Shown here piece after piece: positions 44,922 through 54,400 of a stretch of DNA of 64,000 nucleotides; position 1 is the stretch's first letter; every line of letters begins with the position of its first letter. Origin of the DNA: Pandoraea anhela (GTDB taxonomy: Bacteria; Pseudomonadota; Gammaproteobacteria; Burkholderiales; Burkholderiaceae); NCBI RefSeq assembly GCF_902459655.1, contig NZ_CABPSB010000006.1:62001-126000 (forward strand). Direction: 5' to 3'. Made by a program: the position numbers and the translations under genes. Below the pieces are notes generated by a model. That model ran no database searches. It had not been told where the DNA came from and was given only the letters and a program-made list of their open reading frames with translations.

Positions 44922-45794
44922 ATGAAACGCTGTCCGAATTGCGGCGATCTCGGTGTCGACGCGTCATGGAATTGCTCGGTTTGCGGCGCGACGCCACGTC
45001 GGGTGGGCGAGGTGCTGGAATTGGCGCCCGCGCTCGCCTCGGCCAACAGTGGCTTCCGGGCCGAGCATTTTCTCCCGCTCGCGGAAGTCGAAGAGCGCAA
45101 CTTCTGGTTCCGCGCCCGCAACCGGATCATCTCCTGGGCGGCGCGGCCCTTCATGCGCGCCGGCACCACGTTCTGCGAAGTAGGATGCGGCACCGGTTAT
45201 GTGCTTGCTGGTCTGGCGCGTGCTTACCCCGACGTGAAATTTTCGGCCACGGAGATTTATTCGACAGCGTTGTCGTTCGCCGCGACACGTCTGCCGTCAG
45301 CGTCGTTCTATCAAATGGATGCACGCTCCTTCGCCTTTGCCGATGAGTTCGACGTCATCGGGAGTTTCGACGTACTCGAGCATATCGAGGAAGACGAAGC
45401 GGTCATGCGTGAGCTGCATCGGGCGCTCAAGTCGAAGGGCACGCTGTTACTGACTGTCCCGCAGCATCCCTTCCTGTGGAGTCAGCAAGACGAGCAGGTA
45501 TGCCACGTGCGTCGCTACACGCGTGCCGACATTCGCGCCAAACTGGAGCGCAACGGGTTCCGGGTGACGCTGGCCACGTCGTTCGTCTCATTGCTTTTTC
45601 CGGCGATGCTGGCGTCTCGCAAACGATCGCGTATCGATGACGCCGAATACGACATGACGGCGGACCTGCGTTTGAGTCCCCCGGTCAACGCGATCATGGG
45701 GGCCGTCATGGCGCTCGAATTTGGCATGATTCAACTTGGTGTACGCTTTCCTTTTGGTGGCTCGCTGCTGATCGTCGCGCAGAAGACCTCGTGA
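44922..45794 (+). CDS. Class I SAM methyltransferase with N-terminal zinc ribbon
   Basis: The 290-residue protein has a small four-cysteine ribbon (C4, C7, C18, C21), then a Rossmann methyltransferase with motif I FCEVGCGTGYVLAGL (about 84-98) and IGSFDVLEHIEEDEAVMRELHR (motif IV-like). VPQHPFLWSQQDEQVCHVRRYT follows, typical of type 11/12 methyltransferases in polysaccharide loci. The C-terminal region is hydrophobic, suggesting membrane association. It may methylate the sugar, the lipid intermediate or a quinone-like substrate. It is 6 bp after gtrA and overlaps the aminotransferase by 4 bp. Confidence 0.85.
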   Translation: MKRCPNCGDLGVDASWNCSVCGATPRRVGEVLELAPALASANSGFRAEHFLPLAEVEERNFWFRARNRIISWAARPFMRAGTTFCEVGCGTGYVLAGLARAYPDVKFSATEIYSTALSFAATRLPSASFYQMDARSFAFADEFDVIGSFDVLEHIEEDEAVMRELHRALKSKGTLLLTVPQHPFLWSQQDEQVCHVRRYTRADIRAKLERNGFRVTLATSFVSLLFPAMLASRKRSRIDDAEYDMTADLRLSPPVNAIMGAVMALEFGMIQLGVRFPFGGSLLIVAQKTS

Positions 45795-46975
45795 TATTTA
45801 CCAATATCCGCATGAACCCGACTCTTCCCCACGCCATACCGTTCAATCGACCGTACATGACGGGCAACGAGCTAACGTACATCGCGCAGGCGCACACGCT
45901 CGGCAAGCTCGCCGGTGACGGGCCGTTCACGGCGCGCTGTCAGCAGTGGCTCAGAGCGCAGACGACCAGCCATCAGGTGCTGCTCACGCACTCGTGTACT
46001 GCGGCTTTGGAAATGGCGGCCCTGCTGCTCGACCTGCAGCCCGGCGACGAAATCATCATGCCGTCCTACACCTTCGTGTCCACGGCGAATGCCTTCGCGC
46101 TACGCGGCGCCACGCCGGTGTTCGTCGACATTCGCGAGGACACACTCAATCTCGACGAGACGCTGGTGGAGGCTGCCATCACGCCGCGAACGCGGGCGAT
46201 CGTCGTGGTGCATTACGCCGGCGTGTCGTGTGAGATGGACACGTTGCTGGCGATTGCCGCCAGGCATGGACTCAAAGTCGTAGAGGACGCAGCCCAAGGT
46301 GTACTGTCGCGTTACAAGGGGCGTGAGTTGGGCGCCATCGGCGACATTGGTGCATTCAGCTTCCACGAGACGAAAAATGTCATCAGCGGGGAGGGCGGTG
46401 CGTTGCTGGTCAATCGCACCGACTTGGCGCAACAGGCCGAGATCATCCGAGAGAAGGGAACGGACCGGAGTCGCTTTTTCCGCGGCGAAGTCGATAAGTA
46501 CACGTGGCAGTCGATAGGTTCGTCGTTCCTGCCGGGTGAAATCACGGCGGCCTTCCTGTGGGCGCAGTTGGAGCAGGCGGAGTCGCTAACCCGGCGCAGG
46601 CTGGCGTTGTGGGATACGTACCACGCGTCACTCGCTGCGCTCGAGCGTCGAGGCGCCATCCGCCGTCCGGTGATTCCGGCGGACTGCGAGCACAACGGGC
46701 ACATGTACTACGTACTGCTCGCACCGGAGATCAACCGCGACCGGGTCCTGGCACACTTGAAGTCGGTCGGCGTGCATGCCGTATTCCACTATGTGCCCCT
46801 GCACTCCGCGCCGGCGGGCGTCAAAGTCGGCCGCGCCGCGGCCGCGCTTCCGATCACCGATGGCCATGCCGCTCGGCTGATCCGTCTTCCGATGTGGATC
46901 GGGCTGACGGCGGAACAACAGGCTCACATCGTGCAGGCGCTGACCGACGCCGTGACTCGTTGCATGGATCGGTAG
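45791..46975 (+). CDS. dTDP-4-amino-4,6-dideoxygalactose transaminase (WecE/RffA-like)
   Basis: The GTG at 45791 overlaps the methyltransferase stop (GTGA); ATG 45812 is an alternative nearer the conserved IPFNRPYMTGNELTYI opening. The 394-residue protein is a DegT-fold PLP enzyme with K195 in FSFHETKNVISGEGG (the ETKN form is specific to WecE) and DAAQGV. It converts dTDP-4-keto-6-deoxyglucose to dTDP-Fuc4N. The product could be formylated by the neighbouring enzyme and loaded on undecaprenyl phosphate. dTDP-glucose synthesis genes (rmlA, rmlB) are not in the window. Confidence 0.93.
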   Translation: MIFTNIRMNPTLPHAIPFNRPYMTGNELTYIAQAHTLGKLAGDGPFTARCQQWLRAQTTSHQVLLTHSCTAALEMAALLLDLQPGDEIIMPSYTFVSTANAFALRGATPVFVDIREDTLNLDETLVEAAITPRTRAIVVVHYAGVSCEMDTLLAIAARHGLKVVEDAAQGVLSRYKGRELGAIGDIGAFSFHETKNVISGEGGALLVNRTDLAQQAEIIREKGTDRSRFFRGEVDKYTWQSIGSSFLPGEITAAFLWAQLEQAESLTRRRLALWDTYHASLAALERRGAIRRPVIPADCEHNGHMYYVLLAPEINRDRVLAHLKSVGVHAVFHYVPLHSAPAGVKVGRAAAALPITDGHAARLIRLPMWIGLTAEQQAHIVQALTDAVTRCMDR

Positions 46976-47029
46976 CGCCAAGCCCCCTGACGGGTGGCTG
47001 CCGATCGGATGTCGAAAGCGAAAAACAAA

Positions 47030-47061
47030 AAACCCCGCGAGCCGTAGGCTTGGCGGGGTTT
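47030..47061 (-). terminator. Intrinsic terminator of the displaced tRNA-Ala
   Basis: Arms 47030-47038 (AAACCCCGC) and 47053-47061 pair, with an inner AGCC/GGCT extension. On the minus strand the stem is followed by TTTTTTGTTTTT, a strong U-tract, which places it as terminator for the tRNA reading leftward. On the plus strand it can also end the WecE-like operon, though with a short T-run. Confidence 0.8.
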
Positions 47062-47105
47062 ATGCGTGCCTCCGGGCGAGGCCGGGGTTGTGCCATGGGT
47101 CAAGC

Positions 47106-47155
47106 TGGTGGAGCGGAGGAGGATCGAACTCCCGACCTTCGCATTGCGAATGCGA
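47106..47155 (-). other. Attachment site: 3' half of tRNA-Ala(CGC)
   Basis: Read on the minus strand this holds the 3' CCA (47106-47108), the acceptor 3' strand CCGCTCC, a T arm with TTCGATC loop, the variable region and a complete anticodon stem-loop (47139-47155: stem TCGCA/TGCGA, loop TTCGCAA, anticodon CGC). Beyond 47157 the sequence no longer forms a D arm or acceptor 5' strand. It is therefore a detached tRNA 3' part of the kind left at one end of an island that integrated in a tRNA gene. The full tRNA should be at the other end, past 64 kb. Confidence 0.82.
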
Positions 47156-47182
47156 GCAAGTCGACATTGATCGAAATTGATT

Positions 47183-47209
47183 CACGTTTATCGAAACATG
47201 CACGTTTAT
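47183..47209. repeat. Direct repeat beside the attachment site
   Basis: CACGTTTAT occurs at 47183-47191 and 47201-47209, 18 bp apart on the same face of the helix, in an A/T-rich stretch between the att fragment and the first integrase gene. This is where integrase arm-type or excisionase sites normally lie. Confidence 0.4.
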
Positions 47210-47331
47210 GAATTTAAACGATTTTTACTGAAATCGCCCCTCATTGCTGTTGATCGAGATTCCCTCGCTGGCGCATAATCTGGTTACATGGCGGTTACAC
47301 GAAATCGCCGACTTATGGGCAAGGGGGTTGG

Positions 47332-48696
47332 GTGGCGAAGGTCAACTTCACTGCGGCTCGTGTAGAGGCGCATCGCTGCGAAGGGGGTAAGTCGCAGTCA
47401 TTTCTTTGGGACAGCAAGACGCCCGGGCTTGGCTTGCGAGCAACACCCAGCGGAGCCAAGGCTTATATCTATCAAGGGAAGATCCATGGCTCGACGGTTC
47501 GGATGACGATCGGCGATCCGAGAAGCTGGACGATCGACAAGGCTCAAGAGCGCGCTCGCGCTCTCCAGACGCTCATCGACGGCGGAGTTGATCCGCGCGA
47601 GCGAGAGGCCGAGCAGAGGGCCGAACACGAAGCCCGCCAGGCAGCGAAGCGCCGTCAGGACGCGACTGTTGGCGAAGCATGGCAGCATTATTTGGAGCAT
47701 CTGCGAACGAAGATTTCCCCCAAAACGAAAAAGCCGCGGTCCGAGAGATACATCCTCGATCACATCAACCTCTCCTCGCCGGGCGGCGGTATTGCGAAGC
47801 GCGGCGGCAAAGAAAAGGTGCGTGGGCCATTGGCCCCGCTCATGCCGCTGCGGTTGACCGAGATCACGGCGACGTCCATGTCCGAGTGGCTCGAGGCTGA
47901 GATACCCCGAGGACCGACAAATGCCGGTCATGCATTCGGTCTGTTCAAAGCGTTCATTCGATGGTGTGACAGTGACGAGGCATACGCGGGCATCATTCCC
48001 CACGACGCCTATTCGTCGCCGAAGGTCAAAGGTATTCTCCCGCGCAGCGCGGCAAAGGACGACTGCCTACAGCGGGAGCAGCTTTCCGTTTGGTTTAGCG
48101 CCGTGCGTGGCATCGCGAATCCGGTCATCAGTGCGTACCTGCAGGGCCTCCTGATCACAGGAGCCCGCCGGGAGGAACTCGCCGCATTGCGCTGGGATGA
48201 CGTGGACTTCCGATGGAGGAGCCTAACGATGAACGACAAGGTGGAAGGTACAGGTGGTCGAACTATTCCACTCACCCCATACTTAGCGGGCCTACTGCGT
48301 CACCTTCAGCGCCTCAACGAGATGCCCCCAAATAGACGCCAAGCCGCTCGACTCTCAGAAAGAGGGGAACAATGGGAGCCTTCCGAGTGGGTGTTCGCCA
48401 GCAAAACTGCATCGGACGGCAAGATAGCCGAGCCGCGTCATGCGCACAATCGAGCGTTGACCTCGACGGGTTTACCTCACCTTTCCCTGCATGGTCTACG
48501 CCGCTCCTTTGGCACGCTTTCAGAGTGGGTTGAGGTTCCGGTCGGTGTCGTCGCTCAAATCCAAGGGCACAAGCCGTCCGCGCTTGCTGAGAAGCACTAT
48601 CGCCGCCGTCCTCTCGACCTGCTACGTGTATGGCACGACAAGATTGAGGCCTGGATGCTTGAGCAGGCACAGATTGAGTTCGGACCGTCAAAGTGA
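47332..48696 (+). CDS. Tyrosine recombinase/integrase (first)
   Basis: The GTG start at 47332 has AAGGGGG just upstream. The 454-residue protein has an N-terminal arm-binding domain (about 5-90; FLWDSKTPGLGLRATPSGAKAYIYQ), a core-binding domain and the catalytic domain with R279/R280 (TGARREE), H387-x-x-R390 (LHGLRRSF), H413 (QGHKP) and Y423 (EKHYRRR). It lies directly beside the tRNA fragment, so it is the likely enzyme for integration and excision of the island. Length and order match tRNA-targeting integrases of proteobacterial islands. Confidence 0.93.
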   Translation: MAKVNFTAARVEAHRCEGGKSQSFLWDSKTPGLGLRATPSGAKAYIYQGKIHGSTVRMTIGDPRSWTIDKAQERARALQTLIDGGVDPREREAEQRAEHEARQAAKRRQDATVGEAWQHYLEHLRTKISPKTKKPRSERYILDHINLSSPGGGIAKRGGKEKVRGPLAPLMPLRLTEITATSMSEWLEAEIPRGPTNAGHAFGLFKAFIRWCDSDEAYAGIIPHDAYSSPKVKGILPRSAAKDDCLQREQLSVWFSAVRGIANPVISAYLQGLLITGARREELAALRWDDVDFRWRSLTMNDKVEGTGGRTIPLTPYLAGLLRHLQRLNEMPPNRRQAARLSERGEQWEPSEWVFASKTASDGKIAEPRHAHNRALTSTGLPHLSLHGLRRSFGTLSEWVEVPVGVVAQIQGHKPSALAEKHYRRRPLDLLRVWHDKIEAWMLEQAQIEFGPSK

Positions 48697-48717
48697 TGGT
48701 CTACGCACCAGCACATC

Positions 48718-48751
48718 GGCTGAACATCAACCGAAGGGTTAGTGTTCAGCC
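48718..48751. promoter_or_regulatory. Nested inverted repeat between the two integrase genes
   Basis: Outer arms GGCTGAACA (48718-48726) and TGTTCAGCC (48743-48751) enclose an inner AACC (48729-48732) and GGTT (48737-48740) around GAAG. It lies 21 bp after the first integrase stop and ends 17 bp before the second integrase ATG. As RNA it could sequester the leader of the second gene; as DNA it could be an operator. No U-tract follows. Confidence 0.45.
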
Positions 48752-48768
48752 ATATATTGAGGTCCATC

Positions 48769-50193
48769 ATGCCTCTTACCGATCTGGAAGTTCGACGTGC
48801 AACGCCACGGGAAAAAACATACCGGATCTATGATGGTCGCGGTATGTATCTTGAAGTTGCGCCCACAGGCGGAAAATACTGGCGCTTAAAGTATCGATTC
48901 AATGCTCGCGAAAAAAGGCTGTCGTTTGGTGTTTATCCGGACGTAACGCTAGCTCACGCACGCGGGAAGCGGGACGAAGCACGGGCCATGCTGGCTGATG
49001 GGATCGATCCCAGCCAAGCCAAGAAGGAGAAAAAACGCCTCGCCCAATTGAGCTCAGCCAATACATTCAGGGTCGTTGCGCTGGAATGGTTTGAGAGACA
49101 AGCGCCAGGATGGACCGACAGCCACTCGGAAAAAATTATGGGGCGCCTCGTGAAAGATGCGTTTCCCTTGCTGGGGCCGCGCCCGATAGCAGAGATAACT
49201 GCGCCAGAAGTTCTCGCAGTGTTGCGCCGTGCCGAATCGCGTGGCGCAAACGACACCGCACATCGGCTCCATCAAACTTGTGGGCAAATTTTCCGTTATG
49301 CGGTTGCAACTGGTCGTGCGATGCGAGACGTGAGCGTTGATCTCCGCGGCGCTTTGCGGCCCAATACACACACGCATTTCGCTGCTCTTACCGACCCTCA
49401 CAAAGTGGGTGAAATGTTGCGGGCGCTAGACGGATTCGCCGGCACGTTCGTTGTTGGCGCCGCATTGCGACTAGCGCCTCTGCTGTTCGTCCGCCCCGGG
49501 GAGCTGCGTCAGGCGGAATGGTCACAGTTTGATCTAGATCGTCGCGAGTGGCGCTACGTCGTGTCGAAAACAAAAACGGAACATCTTGTCCCACTCGCGA
49601 CTCAGGCTGTAGAAATCCTGAGAAAGCTGCATGGCCTTACTGGAAACTGGCGATTCGTGTTTCCTGGCCGAGATCGCAGGAAGCCAATGAGCGCAGCGGC
49701 AATAAACGCCGCATTACAGCGACTAGGATTTGATACACAAACCGAGATCACTGGCCATGGCTTTCGCGCTATGGCAAGAACGATTCTTCATGAGCGCCTT
49801 CGCTTTCCGGCGGAAGTGATAGAGCATCAACTTGCGCACCGAGTACCGGATATTCTTGGCACTGCTTACAACAGGACGAGATTCCTTGATGACCGAGTCA
49901 AAATGATGCAGGCGTGGGCTAATTATCTCGATCTACTAAAGACAGGACATGAAAGGAATAGTGAGGAAGTCAGAGACATGAAGGCTGCGACGATCCACGT
50001 CACCGAAGGCCTCAACTGCCAAAATTTGCTTGAGGCGTTCCTATCCGGCGCAGATCTCGGTAGCGGTGGTTCCGACAATAGCGCCCACCCACTCCCCTAC
50101 TTAGCTGTCGCGAAGCTTCTCCGCTATTTCGCGCACGCATTTGCGGTTGCGCACTACGCCGATAGACTCAACCATAAATCCAAGGCGCATTAA
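48769..50193 (+). CDS. Tyrosine recombinase/integrase, P4-like (second)
   Basis: From ATG 48769 (GAGG upstream) the protein has 474 residues. The P4-type N-terminal domain (DUF4102; MPLTDLEVRRATPREKTYRIYDGRGMYLEV) is followed by a SAM-like core-binding domain and the catalytic residues R242 (FVRPGELR), H330-x-x-R333 (GHGFRAMAR), H353 and Y367 (GTAYNRTRF). After the normal end near residue 390 there is an extra tail of about 84 residues with no recognised domain. It could move a different nested element or act with the first integrase. Confidence 0.92.
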   Translation: MPLTDLEVRRATPREKTYRIYDGRGMYLEVAPTGGKYWRLKYRFNAREKRLSFGVYPDVTLAHARGKRDEARAMLADGIDPSQAKKEKKRLAQLSSANTFRVVALEWFERQAPGWTDSHSEKIMGRLVKDAFPLLGPRPIAEITAPEVLAVLRRAESRGANDTAHRLHQTCGQIFRYAVATGRAMRDVSVDLRGALRPNTHTHFAALTDPHKVGEMLRALDGFAGTFVVGAALRLAPLLFVRPGELRQAEWSQFDLDRREWRYVVSKTKTEHLVPLATQAVEILRKLHGLTGNWRFVFPGRDRRKPMSAAAINAALQRLGFDTQTEITGHGFRAMARTILHERLRFPAEVIEHQLAHRVPDILGTAYNRTRFLDDRVKMMQAWANYLDLLKTGHERNSEEVRDMKAATIHVTEGLNCQNLLEAFLSGADLGSGGSDNSAHPLPYLAVAKLLRYFAHAFAVAHYADRLNHKSKAH

Positions 50194-50566
50194 CGCAGTC
50201 CGTGGCCGAAACGAGCCGCTAGGATTTTCACCCGATCGCCGCGCCGTTTTTTACATCTCGCCTGCGCCCAACTGAACTGCGGCTCTCACTCTCCATCTGA
50301 CCAACGGCACATTGTCCTCCGTTAGTTGCGTGCCGACATTGCCAAAGCAAATCGCAGATTCGCCTGAGCGCAACGCCGAAGGCTCGCACGGCCTAACAAC
50401 TTCTCCAGTTGCCACCCTTCACGCGCCCCGATTTTTTTGTCAGCATTGCGCTCGAATGAGTCGATGCGTCTCACGAAGAGAACAACTACTGAATTTCAGC
50501 AGCAATTTAAAAGACCTATCTACCTACTATTCGACCGAACTGGTGAATTCCACCAGTTCGGCTAAA
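50194..50566. promoter_or_regulatory. Leader of the sspBCD-like operon with a 27-bp dyad
   Basis: This 373-bp gap holds no convincing gene; the open frame through it (from 50312) has no family match that I can see. A perfect 11-bp inverted repeat, CCGAACTGGTG (50535-50545) and its complement (50551-50561) around AATTC, ends 5 bp before the ATG at 50567. A possible -10 (TACTAT) is at 50525-50530. The dyad is therefore well placed as an operator at the transcription start or as a hairpin over the ribosome binding site. Confidence 0.6.
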
Positions 50567-51493
50567 ATGACGAGCATGATGCCCGACCAAAGCGCTCCAA
50601 AAACCACGCCCGCTCACTTCTCCGGCCACGAGACGTTTCCATTGCGTCAGATGTGGCTCAAGAAGGTTTGCCATGAAGCAATCGACGGCCAAATTAGCAA
50701 GACTGTCTTCACCGATGGCAACGCTATTGCGACCTTTGGGGTTGGCAAAAACATGGTGGCCTCGATTCGGCATTGGGCGTTAGCTTGCGGTGTCATGTCC
50801 GAGGCAGGCGATCATTTCAAAATGAGCAGTCTTGCCTACGAAATTCTAAAAGACAGTGGACTTGATCCCTATGCCGAGAACCCGTCATCGGCATGGCTTG
50901 CACATTGGCAACTTGCGGGTCGATGCTATCGCTCGACGACTTGGTATTGGTTGTTCAATCACGTCACAGCTCCGTCGTTTACGCGCCAGGAGCTCGAAGA
51001 GCCGTTGGCGCGCTATGCGCGCCAACTTGACCCCAAACATCGCCTTTCCGCGTCGACGCTGTCTAGAGACTTGGAGACATGTTTGCGTAGCTATGCGCCG
51101 CGTGTGGCTGGAGGGTCGCCGGAGGATTTCGCCGAACCATTGCTAGGCGAGCTAGGTCTGCTGCAAGAGATTCACAAAGGCCAATATGCATTTCGACGCG
51201 GCCCTAAAGCTTCTTTGCATGACGGCATCTTTGCCTACGCCTTAGTCGATTTTTGGAACCGCGAAGCGGGTGGGCAAAGTTCGCTAGCTTTTGAGACCAT
51301 TGCTTACGCTGATGGCTCCCCCGGTCGCGTTTTCAAACTTGACGAGGAGTCGATCGCCCAACGGCTGATCGCGCTCTCGGACTTCACCAATCGCAAACTC
51401 GAGTGGACCGACTCTGCCGGCCTTCGCCAGGTCCACCGAAAGGACCTGACGAAGGACGACCACAAAAACATGATCAGACGCGCTTATGACTGA
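50567..51493 (+). CDS. sspB: DUF4007 protein, SspB-like (DNA phosphorothioation nickase component)
   Basis: From ATG 50567 the protein has 308 residues. It starts with AHFSGHETFPLRQMWLKK (about 16-33), the signature of DUF4007, followed by FGVGKNMVASIRHWALACGV and AYEILKDSGLDPYAENPSSAWLAHWQL, and continues to AYALVDFW and ETIAYADGSPGRVFKLDEESI. In characterised Ssp systems the DUF4007 protein SspB is reported as the DNA-nicking component that acts with SspC and SspD to put sulfur in the DNA backbone. It overlaps the next gene by 8 bp. The assignment rests on domain and gene order; no alignment was run. Confidence 0.82.
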   Translation: MTSMMPDQSAPKTTPAHFSGHETFPLRQMWLKKVCHEAIDGQISKTVFTDGNAIATFGVGKNMVASIRHWALACGVMSEAGDHFKMSSLAYEILKDSGLDPYAENPSSAWLAHWQLAGRCYRSTTWYWLFNHVTAPSFTRQELEEPLARYARQLDPKHRLSASTLSRDLETCLRSYAPRVAGGSPEDFAEPLLGELGLLQEIHKGQYAFRRGPKASLHDGIFAYALVDFWNREAGGQSSLAFETIAYADGSPGRVFKLDEESIAQRLIALSDFTNRKLEWTDSAGLRQVHRKDLTKDDHKNMIRRAYD

Positions 51494-54400
51494 CAAAAAG
51501 CAAGTGGTTCTGTCGGACATCGTCCAAATTTCGCGCCAATATCAGCGCTCTATCCGCGTCGACGCCGACATTGGACGTGTAGACGCCCTCTCCGGCTACA
51601 TCTGCCATGCCACGGCTGGCGCCGTGGTCGATAGCATGTGCGTACAACTCTCGGGGACCAACCAACGCAGCTTTACTTGGACCGGCCCCTTTGGCGGAGG
51701 TAAGAGCTCGCTGGCCGTCGCGCTGGCAAGTGCGCTACATCCCGACAAGAACCTTCGGGTGAAAGCGCGAGAAGCTTTGCACTTGAATTCCAAGCCCGCC
51801 TTCGACAGGGCCTTCCCGGTCCGCAAAGGATGGTTGATCGTGCCGGCCGTGGGACGACGCGGGAGCGTCGTCGCTGCACTTAACGCAGCCCTTCGGCAAG
51901 CGCAGGGTAAGACAGTGGACGGCCGCAACAAGCCTAACAGCCAAACCCTTATCGCCGAATTGCTCGTGGAAGCGCAGAGCCGTCCACATGACGGTGTGCT
52001 GGTCCTCATCGACGAAATGGGAAAGTTCCTGGAAGCCTCAGCGCTAGGTTCGGGGGACGATGTCTATTTTTTCCAAGAACTCGCCGAAGCGGCCGCACGC
52101 TCAGACGGTCGTTTGGTGGTAGTCGGCGTACTGCATCAATCCTTCGCGCAATATTCCGCTCGGCTTGGCATCGACACTCGTGACGATTGGGCTAAGGTAC
52201 AGGGCCGCTATGTAGACCTGCCTTTCGTAGCAGCCAGCGACGAAATTGTAGAACTTATCGGTCGCGCGATCGAAACCGAGCGGCGGCCGGACTGGATTCC
52301 CGAGACATCAAAGGCGATCGCCGACGCTATCCGCTCGCGCCGCCCCGCTGCTGGGCAAGGCTTCGCCAACGCGTTGGCCGGCTGTTGGCCGCTACATCCG
52401 GCCATGGCAGCGCTACTTGGGCCAATCTCCAAACGACAATTCGGGCAGAACGAGCGCAGCACATTTGGTTTCCTGTCATCAGTTGAGCCGTATGGCTTTC
52501 GTTCCTATCTGAACTCGACCCTTGTCAGTGAAGCAACTTGGTATCGCCCCAGCGACTACTGGGACTACCTTCACTCAAATCTTGAGCCTGCCATTCTCGC
52601 GTCCCCTGACGGTCATCGTTGGTCGCAAGCGGTCGAAGCGATCGAGCGAGCCGAGGCTAAGACAGGTGATCCGCTGCTGGTGAGTCTGATTAAGAACATC
52701 GCGATCATCGACCTCTTCCGTGCCGGTTCTGGCTTAGCGGCCGACGCTGCCGTGATCAAGGTGCTCTTTTACGACAAGACACAAGAGGAACTTGACAACG
52801 CGCTGCAGCAGCTCTCCGCTCTCAAAATCGCCCTTTACAAAAGCTATACCGGCGCCTGGTCGGTCTTCGAAGGCAGCGATTTCGACATTGACCAGGCCAT
52901 CGCGCAATCTCTAGCCGCCTCGCCTGGCGTTGACTACGCACGCCTCGCGCAGCTCATGGGATTACATCCGGTAGTCGCCAAGCGCCACTACCACGAGACG
53001 GGCTCCATGCGTTGGATGGAGCTGACTCTGTGCAGCATCGAGCAGGCCGAGAAGATCTCCACCGACTTCCGCCCACGTAAGGGCGAGTTCGGAACATTTA
53101 TCCTAGCCCTGCCCGACAAGGGTATGAGTCCACGGACCGCTAGCCTTCGTGCGCAAGCGTGTTCGAAGCTCCGTCCATGGCCAGTGCTGGTCGGCATTCC
53201 TGAGAATCATGCCCGAATCGCAGAGCTTTCGGCCGAGCTGGTGGCATTGGAGCAGGTAAAAGAGCGCCATGAGCTGTCCGGAGACGCTGTGGCTCGCCGC
53301 GAAGTCTATGCGCGGCTAGCAGCAACTCGGGCGAATCTGGAAGACCAGCTCCAAGCCGCCGTGTCGTTGGCGAAGTGGCACGACGGGACGGGCGCCATCG
53401 TCGAACCTAGGTCGAAGCTATCGCCGGTGGCGTCTGGGCTCGCCGACGAGCTTTTCAGTGCGCCACCGGAGGTATGGAGCGAACTGGTTAACCGCGATAG
53501 CATTTCTAGCAACAGCGTGAAAGCCCGTCGTGATCTGCTGCATGCGATGATCGACTCCGAGGACCGAGAGGCACTCGGCTTCGAGGGCTTCCCCGCCGAA
53601 CGGGGGCTCTACGAGACACTGCTCAAGAGCACCGGGCTGCATCGCCAAGATACCTCCGGCGCGTGGCGTCTAGTTGCGCCGGGCAATGGATCGGCAAGCA
53701 GCTTCGAGCCCCTTTGGGAGGAAACTCGTGCACTCTTCTCGGACGGCGAAACCCGAGTGGGTGCCCACGAGATCTACGCACTGTGGAATGCACCCCCCTT
53801 CGGAATGAAGCAGGGAATCCAGCCGGTGATCCTCACGGCATACATGCTTGCGCATAAGGCCAATATCGCCGTCTACAAGGACGGGATGTTTGTGCCTCGA
53901 CTCACAGATTTCGATATCGACGAATTGTTGCAAGACCCCGACCGCTTCTCATTGCGTTGGGTAGCTATCGACGAGGACAAGAATCGAATCCTTAATGGCA
54001 TCGCGAAGCTACTGGCAGAGATTGGCGAGAGTGCGGACGCAGCCGATCCGCTTGAAGCTGCTCGCGGCTTGGTAGCCATGGTCTTCAACCTGCCAGAATG
54101 GGCTCGAAGGACGCAGCGCCTGGGCGAAACAGCTAAGGCCATGCGCGACATGCTCGTGAAGGCCAGCGATCCGCACAAGGTACTGTTCGTCGACCTGGCA
54201 TCGTTGCTGAACGCCGCTGACGGCAAGTCCTATGTAAAAGCTCTTCGCACACCACTGCAGGAGCTGGCAAGCGCCTATGGAAAAATGCTCGCTGAAGTTG
54301 AGGGGAAGATGCTGGAGGCACTCGACGCGCGCAGGGATGATCTTGAAGCGTTGCGCCAACGTGCTCGTTCCGTCTCTGGCATTTCTGGCGACTTGAGATT

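Noticed and set aside
46558-47211. Plus-strand frame ending in GGAEEDRTPDLRIANA
   Set aside because: The ending is the familiar mistranslation of the complement of a tRNA 3' half; the start overlaps the WecE-like gene.
50312-50566. N-terminal extension of the DUF4007 protein from a TTG at 50312
   Set aside because: The 85 extra residues have no family character and would translate through the promoter and the dyad; the conserved domain begins just after ATG 50567.
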